Counted from the first letter of the stretch, positions 6,536 to 16,652 are shown. The stretch: 64,000 nucleotides of DNA from an uncultured Dysgonomonas sp. (GCA_900556485.1 USOX01000006.1:62001-126000), one strand, 5' to 3'. Notes: generated by a model not told the origin, from the sequence alone. A program made the numbers and translations.

Positions 6536-8500
6536 TTAGTCTACAATATTATTCGGTTTAAATGGTTTAATTTCAGTTTCTTTAACCTGAGGACGACTTA
6601 TTGGAGTGAAATTTTCTAACCCTCTTTGATTCATTCTTCTCCAGTTTAGGAATGATTGAGGAAGTATTACACTATTCACAATCCTATCTTCGATATATTT
6701 ATCACTGGCAGGTACCTCTCCTTTCATATATTTCTGAACCATTAACCGTCCGATTGGTACGGCAAATGTAGCTCCGAATCCGGCATTCTCAACTAAGACA
6801 AAGATCGCAACCTTTGGCTCATTTTTAGGAGCAAATCCCATAAATATAGAATGGTCCTTACCATGAGGATTTTCAGCTGTTCCTGTTTTACCACAAACTT
6901 CCATATCAGGAATATTGATTCCCCGACATGTTCCACCTGTAACGGCCCTAGCCATTCCCTCTGCAATACTTTCGTAATGTTCTTTCTTTATACCTGTTAT
7001 ACGTTTGTTTCTATATATACTATCTAAAGGAGTATCTTGTATTTCTTTTACTACATGAGGTACATAGTAGTGGCCTCTATTTGCAATTGTTGCAACTAAA
7101 TTTGCAACCTGTACAGGCGTTGTGGAGACCTCTCCCTGACCAATTGCTATAGATATAACATTGGATGCGCTCCAATTTTCTCGCTTGAAATGACGGCTAT
7201 AAAATTTACTGTTGGGAATGAATCCTCTCTTCTCTGAAGGAAGGTCTACACCAAGAGGATAACCGAATCCCATATCTACAATATGATTTTTCCAAACTTC
7301 AAAAGCATCTGTTATATTATTGTATTTTTTTCTATTGCTGAGCATTGCATTCAATCCATAACAGAAATAGGAGTTACAAGATGTTGCTATAGCTGGTATC
7401 AGAGGTAATGGAGCTCCATGAGGGTGACATTTTGGTCTACCTCCTAATGGAGGGTATCCTCCATGGCAAGCATACATTGTATTATTATCAATAATTCCTT
7501 CTTGCAAAAATATTAATCCTTGTGTTGTCTTAAATGTAGAGCCAGGAGGATATATACCTTGTATAGCTCTATTAAGTAAAGGTGTAAGGGGATTATTTTC
7601 TAATTCTTTATAGTTTTTTCCAAAATTTCGGCCTAACAACATTGATGGATCGTATGTCGGAGATGTTACCATACATAATACTTCCCCTGTAGAAGGCTCG
7701 ATCATAACGATACTTCCTACTTTATTTTGCATCAGCAATTCTCCATATGCCTGTAATTCAATGTCAATAGATAGTGTAAGGTTTTTACCGGATATAGGAG
7801 ATCTATCGTGACTACCATGTTCATATGAGCCTTGTATACGCCCGTGAGCATCACGCAGTAGAATTTCTACTCCTTTTTCTCCTCTCAGGTGTTTTTCGTA
7901 TGAGGCCTCTATACCTGATTTTCCACCATAATCTCCGCGAACATAATAATCATCCTTTTCTATCTGATTTTTACTAACCTCGGCAACATATCCTAAAAGC
8001 AATCCGGCATTTGGGTATGTATATTGTCGTAATGTCCTTTTCTGAATAAAGAATCCGGGGAATTTATATAACTTTTCTTGAAGTAAACCACTCTCCTGAG
8101 CTGTAAGTTGAGTTATTAATGTTTGAAAAGTGTATCGGGAGTAACCGGGATTAAGTCGGCGGTCCTTTATATCTTTAATACGTTTATCAAATTGTTCTTT
8201 AGTAATATCTAGTGTTTTACATAAATCCAATGTATCAAATGACTGAACCTCTCTTGGTATAAATACCAAATCATATGTCGGTTGGTTAAATACAAGTAGC
8301 CGATCTTTTCTGTCTGAAATAATTCCACGGGATGGATAAAGTGTTTTATTGAAGAAAGCATTACCATCAGCAAAGTCCTTATAATCATTATTTATTATTT
8401 GAATATTAAATAATTGAATAATGTAAATAAGAATGATACTACAAGCAATACCACCTAAAATATATTTTCTTTTGGTGAGGTCGGAGCCAACCCTTTTCAT
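6536..8500 (-). CDS. mrdA: Penicillin-binding protein 2 (class B transpeptidase)
   Basis: Peptidoglycan DD-transpeptidase of the elongation complex, anchored by one N-terminal helix (about 13-33) with its catalytic part in the periplasm. The dimerisation region includes SRGIISDRKDRLL. The penicillin-binding domain has the nucleophile motif STFK (Ser321), SCN (374-376) and KTG (538-540). A cysteine/histidine cluster between residues 345 and 361 (CHGG...KCHPHG) sits where E. coli PBP2 binds zinc, so zinc binding is plausible. At 654 residues it is a normal length. Its start overlaps the end of mreD by four bases, and rodA follows. Confidence 0.94.
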   Translation of the reverse strand: MKRVGSDLTKRKYILGGIACSIILIYIIQLFNIQIINNDYKDFADGNAFFNKTLYPSRGIISDRKDRLLVFNQPTYDLVFIPREVQSFDTLDLCKTLDITKEQFDKRIKDIKDRRLNPGYSRYTFQTLITQLTAQESGLLQEKLYKFPGFFIQKRTLRQYTYPNAGLLLGYVAEVSKNQIEKDDYYVRGDYGGKSGIEASYEKHLRGEKGVEILLRDAHGRIQGSYEHGSHDRSPISGKNLTLSIDIELQAYGELLMQNKVGSIVMIEPSTGEVLCMVTSPTYDPSMLLGRNFGKNYKELENNPLTPLLNRAIQGIYPPGSTFKTTQGLIFLQEGIIDNNTMYACHGGYPPLGGRPKCHPHGAPLPLIPAIATSCNSYFCYGLNAMLSNRKKYNNITDAFEVWKNHIVDMGFGYPLGVDLPSEKRGFIPNSKFYSRHFKRENWSASNVISIAIGQGEVSTTPVQVANLVATIANRGHYYVPHVVKEIQDTPLDSIYRNKRITGIKKEHYESIAEGMARAVTGGTCRGINIPDMEVCGKTGTAENPHGKDHSIFMGFAPKNEPKVAIFVLVENAGFGATFAVPIGRLMVQKYMKGEVPASDKYIEDRIVNSVILPQSFLNWRRMNQRGLENFTPISRPQVKETEIKPFKPNNIVD

Positions 8501-9015
8501 TTTTTTATATTTTTCTTATTTATGGAGAATCCTTCAAATGCAAAGATGAGAATAGAAGTCAATATAGTTGATAGTGCAATTCGTAATAAAACTAATTCGA
8601 TATTAAAATATGAGAATGATTCAATTGATATCAGTAAAACATGATGTATAAATACTGTCAGAATCATATATTTAACAAAAGCACTTCTCTGACGAGAAAA
8701 ACTGGGCGTTTGTCCATTATAATCATCTATCGGAAAAAAAAGTTTTTGTAACGGATTGCTTACGAATCCGATGAGAGTAGTTGCTGCAGCGTTAATTCCT
8801 GGAGTATTACAAAAAATATCAATAACAAAACCTAAAAGAAATCCTAAGAAAGTACTCAGTCCCCGATTAAATCCAAGGGGGAGTTTTATAATGAAATAAA
8901 TATAAACAAAGGGTACAGCATATCCGAAGAGAGAAATTCTGTTGAGTACCAAGACTTGTAATATTACAAGCAGTACAAACATTATTATGTATTTTACAGT
9001 GCTACTTTTTAACAT
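8497..9015 (-). CDS. mreD: Rod-shape-determining protein MreD
   Basis: Small polytopic inner-membrane subunit of the elongasome, 172 residues with about five or six hydrophobic segments and little else conserved. Identification rests on size, hydrophobicity, the loop LPLGFNRGLSTFLGFLLGFV typical of MreD, and position between mreC and mrdA. It overlaps mreC by 14 bases and mrdA by four, indicating tight coupling. Confidence 0.88.
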   Translation of the reverse strand: MLKSSTVKYIIMFVLLVILQVLVLNRISLFGYAVPFVYIYFIIKLPLGFNRGLSTFLGFLLGFVIDIFCNTPGINAAATTLIGFVSNPLQKLFFPIDDYNGQTPSFSRQRSAFVKYMILTVFIHHVLLISIESFSYFNIELVLLRIALSTILTSILIFAFEGFSINKKNIKK

Positions 9016-9856
9016 TCTTAATACTCTCTTCTAATTGGATTACTTCATCATCGTTTCTATTTATTAAAAGAACATTTTTCAGAGAACCAAATTCTGTTGC
9101 TAGCTTTATTTTTAGACGATAGAAATTATCATCAGTTTCGCTTTTATAATCTTCAACAGTTCCCACAAAAATACCTTCAGGAAAAAAATCAGAAAAACCG
9201 CTTGTGATAATACTATCCCCAATTTCTATTTTCTCATATTTAGGATATTCTGTCAAACTTGCATATCGGGGATCTCCATTTTCCCATATAAGAATTCCCG
9301 CCGCATTCTTCGAATTGCTGATCTTGCAGCTAATACGGCTATGAGGATTTAAAATTGGTTGAACTATTGCATAATTTGCGCTTACAGATCTGACTAGGCC
9401 CACCAAACCTTGTTGGGATATTGCACTCATATCAGCTTTAACCCCATCATTTTTACCTTTATTGATAATTATATAATTATCTATTAAAGAAATACTATTT
9501 TTCTCAACGCGGGCTATGATAAAATGATCCTGTTTTAGAGTCATGTTATTCAAAAAAGCGTTAGTTTTTATTGAGTCTGCCTCTAAAGTGAAGATGTAGT
9601 CTTTCATTTGAGATATCTGAGTTTCGAGCTCAGCATTGCGTTGCAATAACGATTGGTTCTCATCTCTTAACCCAAAGTATGAAAATACACTTCCAGATAT
9701 AGAATAGACTCTTCCTGTTACCTCATTAGTGGAAGTAAGGAAAACACTTTTTTGATACGAATTGCCATTAAAAATAAGGGAAAAGCAGATTATTTCAAGG
9801 AATATAAATACAAACCATGAACTATTTTTCAATAAAAAGTTTATCAGGTTACGCAT
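9002..9856 (-). CDS. mreC: Rod-shape-determining protein MreC
   Basis: Bitopic inner-membrane scaffold of the elongasome: a short cytoplasmic start, one transmembrane helix (about 13-31), a coiled coil (about 65-100, LLQRNAELETQISQMKDYIF) and a periplasmic beta-rich domain beginning around IIARVEKNSISLIDNYIIIN. The motif GLVGLVRSVSANYAIVQPIL and the later GDSIITSGFSDFFPEGIFVG are characteristic of the family. It lies 56 bases downstream of mreB and overlaps mreD. Confidence 0.93.
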   Translation of the reverse strand: MRNLINFLLKNSSWFVFIFLEIICFSLIFNGNSYQKSVFLTSTNEVTGRVYSISGSVFSYFGLRDENQSLLQRNAELETQISQMKDYIFTLEADSIKTNAFLNNMTLKQDHFIIARVEKNSISLIDNYIIINKGKNDGVKADMSAISQQGLVGLVRSVSANYAIVQPILNPHSRISCKISNSKNAAGILIWENGDPRYASLTEYPKYEKIEIGDSIITSGFSDFFPEGIFVGTVEDYKSETDDNFYRLKIKLATEFGSLKNVLLINRNDDEVIQLEESIKNVKK

Positions 9857-9912
9857 AATCTGCTCGTTACCTTTTCTTTATTAATATATTTTATGTCAGA
9901 GTGAATATGAGA

Positions 9913-10938
9913 TTATCTCATCAAGAAATTAAATTTCTCAATATTTTTCAATGCAATTCCAGTTCCTTTAGCCACTGCGTGAAGCGGATCTTCTGCAACA
10001 TGGAACTGAATGCCGATTCGGTCAGAGAAACGTTTACTTAAACCTCTTAACAATGCTCCACCTCCGGTAAGATAAATACCATTCCGAACAATGTCGGCAT
10101 ATAATTCTGGTGGCGTTTGTTCTAAGGCACTCAAAATTGCCGAGTCCATTTTAGAAAGAGACTTATCCAGACAATGAGCCATTTCTTGATAAGAAACGGG
10201 GATATCCATAGGTAGAGATGTCATTCTATTTGGTCCGTGAACTATAAAATCTTCTGGAACATCTTCCTCTGGTAATTCTGTTAAAGCGGCACCTACTGCG
10301 ATTTTAATATTTTCGGCAGTACGCTCTCCTACTTTAATATTATGTTGGCGACCCATATATTCCTGAATATCTTCAGTAAGGTCATCACCTGCTATTTTGA
10401 TAGATTTATTAGATACAATTCCACCTAATGAAATAACAGCAATTTCAGTTGTACCACCACCTATATCAACTATCATGTTTCCTTCCGGTGCTTCAACATC
10501 TATTCCAATACCCAGTGCGGCAGCCATCGGCTCATAAATCATATATACATCTCTACCTCCAGCATGTTCTGCTGAGTCGCGTATAGCACGAGTTTCAACT
10601 TCTGTACTACCGGAAGGTATACAAATTACAATACGTAATGATGGGGAAAACAAACGACTTTTGTTGTTGAACATTTTGATCAGTCCCCTGATCATTTGTT
10701 CTGCAGCTGTAAAATCTGCAATAACACCATCTTTCAGAGGTCTAATAGTACGAATGTCCTCATGCGTTTTTCCATGCATTTGTCTGGCTTGTTCGCCAAC
10801 GGCAATAACTTTACCTGACTTTCTTTCTAACGCAACTACCGAGGGCTGATCTACTACGATTCGTCCTTGATGTATTATGATAGTATTGGCCGTTCCTAGG
10901 TCAATTGCTATTTCTTGAGTAAAAGAGAATAATCCCAT
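9913..10938 (-). CDS. mreB: Actin-like rod-shape protein MreB
   Basis: Cytoskeletal ATPase of 341 residues that forms membrane-associated filaments to guide side-wall synthesis. The phosphate-1 loop IDLGTANTIIIHQG is at about 13-26, the phosphate-2 loop IVDIGGGTTEIAVISLGG around 155-172, and the adenosine motif GIYLTGGGALLRGL near 288-301. It is the first gene of the mreBCD-mrdA-rodA cluster. The 113-base gap to purH upstream presumably carries its promoter, but I could not find a convincing one. Confidence 0.96.
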   Translation of the reverse strand: MGLFSFTQEIAIDLGTANTIIIHQGRIVVDQPSVVALERKSGKVIAVGEQARQMHGKTHEDIRTIRPLKDGVIADFTAAEQMIRGLIKMFNNKSRLFSPSLRIVICIPSGSTEVETRAIRDSAEHAGGRDVYMIYEPMAAALGIGIDVEAPEGNMIVDIGGGTTEIAVISLGGIVSNKSIKIAGDDLTEDIQEYMGRQHNIKVGERTAENIKIAVGAALTELPEEDVPEDFIVHGPNRMTSLPMDIPVSYQEMAHCLDKSLSKMDSAILSALEQTPPELYADIVRNGIYLTGGGALLRGLSKRFSDRIGIQFHVAEDPLHAVAKGTGIALKNIEKFNFLMR

Positions 10939-11051
10939 GTTTTTATTTTATATAACTATTTACAATCAAATTAAGTTCGAAATTCATATTATAAATACCT
11001 TAGCAAGACTATAGTAAAGCCTTGCCTGAAAAGAATGATAAAAATTGTAAC

Positions 11052-12575
11052 TTAGTGTTTAAAGTGACGTACACCAGTAATTACCATCGATATATTATGT
11101 TCGTCACAATATTCAATTGATAATTTATCATTGATAGAACCTCCGGGCTGTACTACTGCTGTAACACCTACATTTCCTGCTATTTCCACACAGTCTGGGA
11201 ATGGAAAAAATGCATCTGATGCCATAACGGAACCATCTAGGTTGAAACCGAATGAATTTGCTTTTTCAATAGCCTGCTTCAATGCATCAACACGGGATGT
11301 TTGCCCCGTTCCTCCTGCACATAGCTGCTTATTTTTGACTAAGATAATAGCATTTGATTTTGTATGCTTTACTAGTTTATTAGCAAATAACAAATCTTCG
11401 ATTTCTGTACCTTGTAATTGTCTACTTGTTACAAGTTTTAAATCTTCGGCAGTTTGTATACTTAAATCTTTATCTTGTACCAAAACACCATTTAATAATG
11501 AACGGAATTGTATTTTCCCACTTAATGGTTGTTTTTGCACTAAGATAATACGATTTTTCTTTTGTTGCAAAATTTCTAATGCTTCATTGTCATATTCAGG
11601 CGCAATTACTATTTCAAAGAAGATTTTGTTGATTTCGCCAGCTGCTTCTTTGTCTATCTTTTTATTGCTTACTATGATTCCTCCAAAAGCAGAAACCGGG
11701 TCTCCGGCAAGCGCATCTTTCCATGCTTCAGTAACTGTTGCTCTGGATGCAATGCCACAAGCATTATTATGTTTTAATATTGCTACAGTTGTTTCTTCAA
11801 ATTCACTGATAAGGCTTACTGCAGCTTCTATATCCAGCAAGTTATTATATGATATTTCGCGCCCATGCAACTGATCAAACATAGCATTGAAGTTACCATA
11901 AAATGTTCCTTTTTGATGTGGATTTTCACCATATCTAAGAGGCATAGCATCATCTTCTGCGTAACGGAAAGCACTACCCTCATTATTATCCATATAGTTG
12001 AAGATAGCAGTATCGTATGATGAAGAAACCGAAAATGCTTCTTTAGCAAAGAATTTTCTGTCATTAATATCAGTTGTACCTTTTTTCGATTCTAAGAGAT
12101 CGTTTAAAGGATTGTATTGCCCTTTGGATGCAACAATAACGACATCTTTGAAATTTTTAGCAGCGGCACGAATAAGAGAGATACCTCCGATGTCTATTTT
12201 TTCAATTATGTCTTGTTCACTAGCACCAGAAGCAACAGTTTCTTCGAAAGGATATAAATCTACAATAACAAGGTCTATTTCGCTAATGTCGTATGCTTTG
12301 ATTTGTTTCATATCCTCTGGCAATTCCCTGCGAGATAAAATACCACCGAATATTTTAGGGTGAAGAGTTTTTACCCGTCCTCCAAGAATAGATGGATAGC
12401 CAGTAATATCTTCTACTGCATCGCAAGGAAAACCTAATGATTCTATAAAGCTCTTTGTTCCTCCTGTAGAAATAAAGCGTACTCCTAAATTATTTAACTT
12501 ACTTAAGATTTCATCCAGTCCATCTTTATGGTATACTGAAACTAGTGCTGTTTTAATTTTTTTCTCCAATGACAT
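11052..12575 (-). CDS. purH: Bifunctional AICAR transformylase / IMP cyclohydrolase
   Basis: Catalyses the last two steps of IMP synthesis in the cytoplasm: formyl transfer from 10-formyl-THF to AICAR, then ring closure. At 507 residues it is close to the usual 510-530. The N-terminal MGS-like cyclohydrolase domain shows ISTGGTKSFIESLG and KTLHPKIFGGILSRR. The C-terminal transformylase shows LRYGENPHQKG, the catalytic KHNNACGIA, DPVSAFGGI, SDAFFPFPD and QPGGSINDK. It is transcribed alone from a promoter that diverges from the DUF3857 gene. Confidence 0.96.
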   Translation of the reverse strand: MSLEKKIKTALVSVYHKDGLDEILSKLNNLGVRFISTGGTKSFIESLGFPCDAVEDITGYPSILGGRVKTLHPKIFGGILSRRELPEDMKQIKAYDISEIDLVIVDLYPFEETVASGASEQDIIEKIDIGGISLIRAAAKNFKDVVIVASKGQYNPLNDLLESKKGTTDINDRKFFAKEAFSVSSSYDTAIFNYMDNNEGSAFRYAEDDAMPLRYGENPHQKGTFYGNFNAMFDQLHGREISYNNLLDIEAAVSLISEFEETTVAILKHNNACGIASRATVTEAWKDALAGDPVSAFGGIIVSNKKIDKEAAGEINKIFFEIVIAPEYDNEALEILQQKKNRIILVQKQPLSGKIQFRSLLNGVLVQDKDLSIQTAEDLKLVTSRQLQGTEIEDLLFANKLVKHTKSNAIILVKNKQLCAGGTGQTSRVDALKQAIEKANSFGFNLDGSVMASDAFFPFPDCVEIAGNVGVTAVVQPGGSINDKLSIEYCDEHNISMVITGVRHFKH

Positions 12576-12607
12576 AATGTGTTAATATCCTTATTTTTTC
12601 AGGATGA

Positions 12608-12615
12608 CAAAGTTA
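12608..12615 (-). promoter_or_regulatory. -7 promoter element for purH
   Basis: On the minus strand this reads TAACTTTG, a full match to TAnnTTTG, 32 bases upstream of the purH ATG at 12575. No clear -33 TTTG was found. Confidence 0.45.
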
Positions 12616-12716
12616 TAAAAACTATTGCGAAACATCCCTGCTTTTAAGATATTTTTTAGTCCATAATTCGCTTAAAAATAAAATAAAATGATAGATGATG
12701 ATTATTTAGTATTTTC

Positions 12717-12724
12717 TATATTTG
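12717..12724 (+). promoter_or_regulatory. -7 promoter element for the DUF3857 pair
   Basis: TATATTTG matches TAnnTTTG and lies 24 bases before the ATG at 12749. It diverges from the purH promoter about 100 bases away. Confidence 0.5.
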
Positions 12725-12748
12725 TAAAAAAATCTTAAATCTACAAGA

Positions 12749-14578
12749 ATGAAAATATTTGTTTTCATGTTTTTTCTTTTTTTATGTCCTTTTTATGTAT
12801 TTCCCCAAGCATTTAGGAGCGAAATCATCAGCGATATTTCTCATATTCAGATTAAGGGAAGTAAACTTGTAGTAACAGATTCTGTAGTAATGCAAATAAA
12901 TGAACGGATGGGAGACCATGATGCTACTATATACATACATTACTCTAAAGGAGATAAAATAGATATAGGAGATGCTTGGATAGAAGATATGCATGGTAAT
13001 ATTGTGAGAAAACTCAAAAAAAACGAAATAAAAGACCGAAGCTCTATTTCAGATATAGCATTATATGAAGATGATTTTGTTAAATATTTTGAAATGAAAC
13101 ATAATATATATCCTTACAGGATAGTGTATTCTTATAAAGCAACTTATTCTAAATTTTTGACATTAATTTCTCTTGATTTTACAAACAGAAGAAGACCTGT
13201 GAATAGAGGTAAGGTTATAATAGAAGCACCTGAAGCAACACCTATAAAGTATAAACAGAAGAATGTGGAAGAACCTCTTATAACTTCGGATATGGGGGTT
13301 ACAAGATATCAATGGGATTATAAATATATTCCTCCAAAGTTTATCGAATTAAATAATTTACTAAACCCCATAAATGCACCTATAATAAAGGTTGTTCCCT
13401 TCGAATTTAAATATGGCGAAAAAGGAAGTTTCGAAAGTTGGCAGTCTTTTGGAAATTGGGTCTATCGTTTGAATGCAGGAAGAGACTTGCTTACCCAAAA
13501 TGAAAAAATAAAAATAAACGATCTGATAAAAGGGATTGATAGTCAGCAGGAAAAAGCTAAAATTTTATATCGCTATTTGCAGGATTATACTCGATATATT
13601 AATGTAAGTATTAATATCGGAGGCTTACTGACATATCCGGCCAGTTATGTTTGTGAGAATAAATATGGAGATTGTAAAGCTTTGACTAATTATATGCAAT
13701 CTATGCTGAAATATGTAGGGATTAAATCATATTATACACTTATAAATGCGAGTAATAAGGTTAATGATGTTGATAGAGAATTTCCATCACAAGCATTCAA
13801 TCATGTTATTCTTACAATTCCTTTTGGAACAGATACAACTTACCTGGAATGTACTTCCAAAAATATGCCTTTTGGATATATTCATACATCAATTCAAGGA
13901 CGAAAAGCACTTCTTGTTGATGAACAAATGAGTAAATTAGTAACTATACCCTCTTTAAACGCTCCAGATGTGTTATGTACACGGACAATTCAAGCTGATT
14001 TACATAATTCTGAGATTGTATTGGATATTAGTGAACAAGGTAGTCAGTATGAACTATCAAATTATTTGACAACGGAAGTAAATAAGAACGAAGTAGATAA
14101 ATATATTAGAAAAAACATATTATCAGGTTCTTATGATATAATTAACTTCGAATTTAAAGAGAAGCCTAGAGACAAAGCAGAAATTGAGTTAAATGTGAAG
14201 TGCAAAATGCATAATTTATACCGGTTATATGGCAATAATCTTATTCTTGATCTTTTCTCTCTTCCTTTAGCTACCTATGAATCACCAGATAAAAGAGTAT
14301 CGGGTGTACAGTTAGATTATCCTGAATATCATAAAGATAAAATTATCTATAAATTAGATGGTAAAAATATATTAAAGCTGCCATCTGATCTAAAGATAGA
14401 ATCTCCTTTTGGAAATTATTCAGTCATCTTTAAATATGAAAATGGAATGCTTGAGATTAACAAAGAATTATTGATTAATAAGGGTAGGTACTCAAGAAAT
14501 GTATACGAAGATTTTTACAACTTTATATTGTCTGTAAAAAATAATGAAACTAAAAACATATATCTGGAAGTATTATGA
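12749..14578 (+). CDS. DUF3857 / transglutaminase-like exported protein, catalytic Cys present
   Basis: Exported 609-residue protein with a signal peptide (about 1-20, ending FPQ-AF). The N-terminal DUF3857 beta-sandwich covers roughly residues 30-200; a transglutaminase-like domain follows at about 250-375. Its core has YGDCKALTNYM (Cys309) and FNHVILTIPF (His352); the usual third residue Asp is replaced by Glu367 in YLECTSK. A C-terminal beta region ends the protein. Members of this family are abundant in Bacteroidetes and have no well-established role; cysteine-protease-like or binding functions are guesses. It overlaps the next gene by four bases (ATGA), so the two are translationally coupled. 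Confidence 0.85.
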   Translation: MKIFVFMFFLFLCPFYVFPQAFRSEIISDISHIQIKGSKLVVTDSVVMQINERMGDHDATIYIHYSKGDKIDIGDAWIEDMHGNIVRKLKKNEIKDRSSISDIALYEDDFVKYFEMKHNIYPYRIVYSYKATYSKFLTLISLDFTNRRRPVNRGKVIIEAPEATPIKYKQKNVEEPLITSDMGVTRYQWDYKYIPPKFIELNNLLNPINAPIIKVVPFEFKYGEKGSFESWQSFGNWVYRLNAGRDLLTQNEKIKINDLIKGIDSQQEKAKILYRYLQDYTRYINVSINIGGLLTYPASYVCENKYGDCKALTNYMQSMLKYVGIKSYYTLINASNKVNDVDREFPSQAFNHVILTIPFGTDTTYLECTSKNMPFGYIHTSIQGRKALLVDEQMSKLVTIPSLNAPDVLCTRTIQADLHNSEIVLDISEQGSQYELSNYLTTEVNKNEVDKYIRKNILSGSYDIINFEFKEKPRDKAEIELNVKCKMHNLYRLYGNNLILDLFSLPLATYESPDKRVSGVQLDYPEYHKDKIIYKLDGKNILKLPSDLKIESPFGNYSVIFKYENGMLEINKELLINKGRYSRNVYEDFYNFILSVKNNETKNIYLEVL

Positions 14579-16554
14579 AGAAGAAACACATCATCATTAT
14601 TATTTTATTCCTCCATTTTGCTATATGTGCTAAAGGGTATGCACAAGAGAATTATTCTTTTGATTATGGGAAAGTCACTCAATATGAAATGTCGATGACT
14701 GAATACGAAAAAGATCCATTAGCAGAAGCATTAGTCATATATGAAAAAGGAGAATATTACTTTCAGGGCGATGATATTAGAGGGATGCTTCTATATATGG
14801 ATAAAACTATAAAAGTAAAAATACTAAAACAGGCTGGTGTAAAATACGCCGAATTTGAAATACCTTATTATGAAGAGGGACGCGATTGGGAAAGAATAGA
14901 GAAAATAGAGGCCACAACATATAATTGGGATAATAACCAGCTGATAAAAACTACGCTTGAATCTAAGAATATTTTTGAAGAAAAAATAAATAATAATGTG
15001 AGAGTAAAAAAAATAGCTTTAGCTAATGTAAGAGAAGGTTCCGTAATAGAATTTAAATATAAGATATCCACTCCATATTATTTTAATATGAGAAAATGGG
15101 AATTTCAAAAAAAGATTCCGGTTGTTTATAGCCAGCTTTTGTACAGGGCAATACCATATTATGAATATGCTTATATTCTGAAAGGTACAAATAAATTAGA
15201 TGGTTTCAATTCAAGTGTACTGAATAATGAAATTCGTTGGGGACAACTGGTATATAAGGAGATGTTGTATGATTTTGTTTTAAAAGATATTCCGGCTTTT
15301 CGGGATGAAGAATATATTTCATCTGTACAAGATCATATCATAAGCCTTAATTTTCAAATGGCTAAATATTATATGCCTTCCGGAGGAAGTAGAGAAATTA
15401 TAACTACATGGCCTGCGATGTGTGATGATTTTCTTAAAAACGAAGATTTTGGAAAATATATAAAGAACAGCGAAAAGGAAGCCAAGAATATATTGCCCCA
15501 GCTAAACTTAACAGATAAAAAAATACTGGAACAAGCTGAATTAATCACAGAGCATGTGAAAAATAATTACAATTGGAATGGCATTAACAGCAAGTATGCT
15601 ACAGGCAAATTATCGGACTTTTTGAAAAAACGTACAGGCAATGCAGCTGATATAAATTTGTTTTTACTTGGATTGCTTAAGGCTGCTAACATAGAAGCAT
15701 ATCCTGTTGTATTAAGTACAAAGGGAAATGGAACAATTGACGAAAATCACCCTTTCCAGCAATTTTTAAATTATGTAATCGTTCAGGTTATGATAGATGG
15801 GAAGCCCTATTTTATTGATGCGACAGAATCTCTGTTGTATTTTAATGAATTACCCGAAAGATGTATTAATATTGGAGGCTTAGTTGTTAAACCAAAATTA
15901 AAAAAAGAAGAATGGGTTATGATTCAACAATCAGGGCTTTCGTTAACACAGCTAAATTTTAATCTGGATATTCTTCCTTTAGAAAACAAAGTAAAAGCAA
16001 AAGCTCAATCCTTATCAACTAAGTATAATGCATATAACTATAGAGCAATCCATTTAGGAAAAAATGAAAATATATCAAAATATCTAAAGAGTAAATATAA
16101 TATTAATGTATTAGATGATATTAAGGTAACCCCTATGCCTAAGCTGAATCGGCCATTTATATTTTCTTATAATTTTGAACAGGAAATTGATAATCTTGGT
16201 GATAAAATATTCATCCATCCATTTTGTAATCATTCAATAAAAGATAATCCTTTTAAACAAACAATACGTAATCGTCCTGTCGATCTAGTACATGTACGTG
16301 GAGAAATATTACAGTCATCTATAAAAATCCCGAATGGCTATAAAGTAGAGTACTTGCCTAAACGACTCAATATAGAGAACGATATAATACAGATAATATA
16401 TGAAGCAGAAGAAATGGAACAGCATATAGAAGTCAAAGCAAGCTATACTTTCAGAAAAAATATATATGGCCCTCAGGAATACGAAAACCTAAAAATGAAT
16501 ATGGCAGAGGTAATTAAACAATTTTCGGAAATGATAGTATTAGTGAAAAAATAA
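14575..16554 (+). CDS. DUF3857 / transglutaminase-like exported protein, active site degenerate
   Basis: Paralogue of the preceding product, 659 residues, with a signal peptide (about 1-23, ending GYA-QE), an N-terminal DUF3857 region (about 70-240) and a transglutaminase-like fold at about 310-420. In the motif RTGNAADINLFLLGLLKAA the catalytic Cys position is Ala357. The His position in LNYVIVQVMI is Tyr400, while Asp415 in YFIDATESL remains. It is therefore expected to be non-catalytic, perhaps a binding or regulatory partner of the upstream protein. Translation probably depends on the upstream gene. A weak terminator-like hairpin follows. Confidence 0.83.
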   Translation: MKKKHIIIIILFLHFAICAKGYAQENYSFDYGKVTQYEMSMTEYEKDPLAEALVIYEKGEYYFQGDDIRGMLLYMDKTIKVKILKQAGVKYAEFEIPYYEEGRDWERIEKIEATTYNWDNNQLIKTTLESKNIFEEKINNNVRVKKIALANVREGSVIEFKYKISTPYYFNMRKWEFQKKIPVVYSQLLYRAIPYYEYAYILKGTNKLDGFNSSVLNNEIRWGQLVYKEMLYDFVLKDIPAFRDEEYISSVQDHIISLNFQMAKYYMPSGGSREIITTWPAMCDDFLKNEDFGKYIKNSEKEAKNILPQLNLTDKKILEQAELITEHVKNNYNWNGINSKYATGKLSDFLKKRTGNAADINLFLLGLLKAANIEAYPVVLSTKGNGTIDENHPFQQFLNYVIVQVMIDGKPYFIDATESLLYFNELPERCINIGGLVVKPKLKKEEWVMIQQSGLSLTQLNFNLDILPLENKVKAKAQSLSTKYNAYNYRAIHLGKNENISKYLKSKYNINVLDDIKVTPMPKLNRPFIFSYNFEQEIDNLGDKIFIHPFCNHSIKDNPFKQTIRNRPVDLVHVRGEILQSSIKIPNGYKVEYLPKRLNIENDIIQIIYEAEEMEQHIEVKASYTFRKNIYGPQEYENLKMNMAEVIKQFSEMIVLVKK

Positions 16555-16577
16555 TAGGATAGATATACCGGAAAAAG

Positions 16578-16608
16578 AACTACAGGTGAAAACTTGTAGT
16601 TTTTTTAG
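16578..16608 (+). terminator. Terminator after the DUF3857 pair
   Basis: Arms AACTACA (16578-16584) and TGTAGTT (16595-16601) are followed by a run of T. The stem is short, so this is a moderate-strength intrinsic terminator. Confidence 0.6.
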
Positions 16609-16644
16609 TTTGTATTATTTATCATTGATTTCTGTTTTTTTACC

Positions 16645-16652
16645 TATCTTTG
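16645..16652 (+). promoter_or_regulatory. Upstream -7 element in the 305-base gap before marR
   Basis: TATCTTTG fits the consensus, with ATTG at 16624-16627 near the -33 position. Transcription from here would give a leader of about 200 bases before marR, or a separate short RNA. The gap at 16555-16859 contains no credible coding region; it holds a terminator, this element and the marR operator-promoter. Confidence 0.4.

Noticed and set aside
10970..11051. Possible terminator between purH and mreB (GCAAG/CTTGC arms)
   Set aside because: The five-base arms with a long loop and no T-run are too weak to call.
11131..11874. A 247-codon open frame on the plus strand opposite purH
   Set aside because: It is antisense to a well-conserved enzyme in a phase that mirrors its codons, has no homology that I recognise and no promoter.
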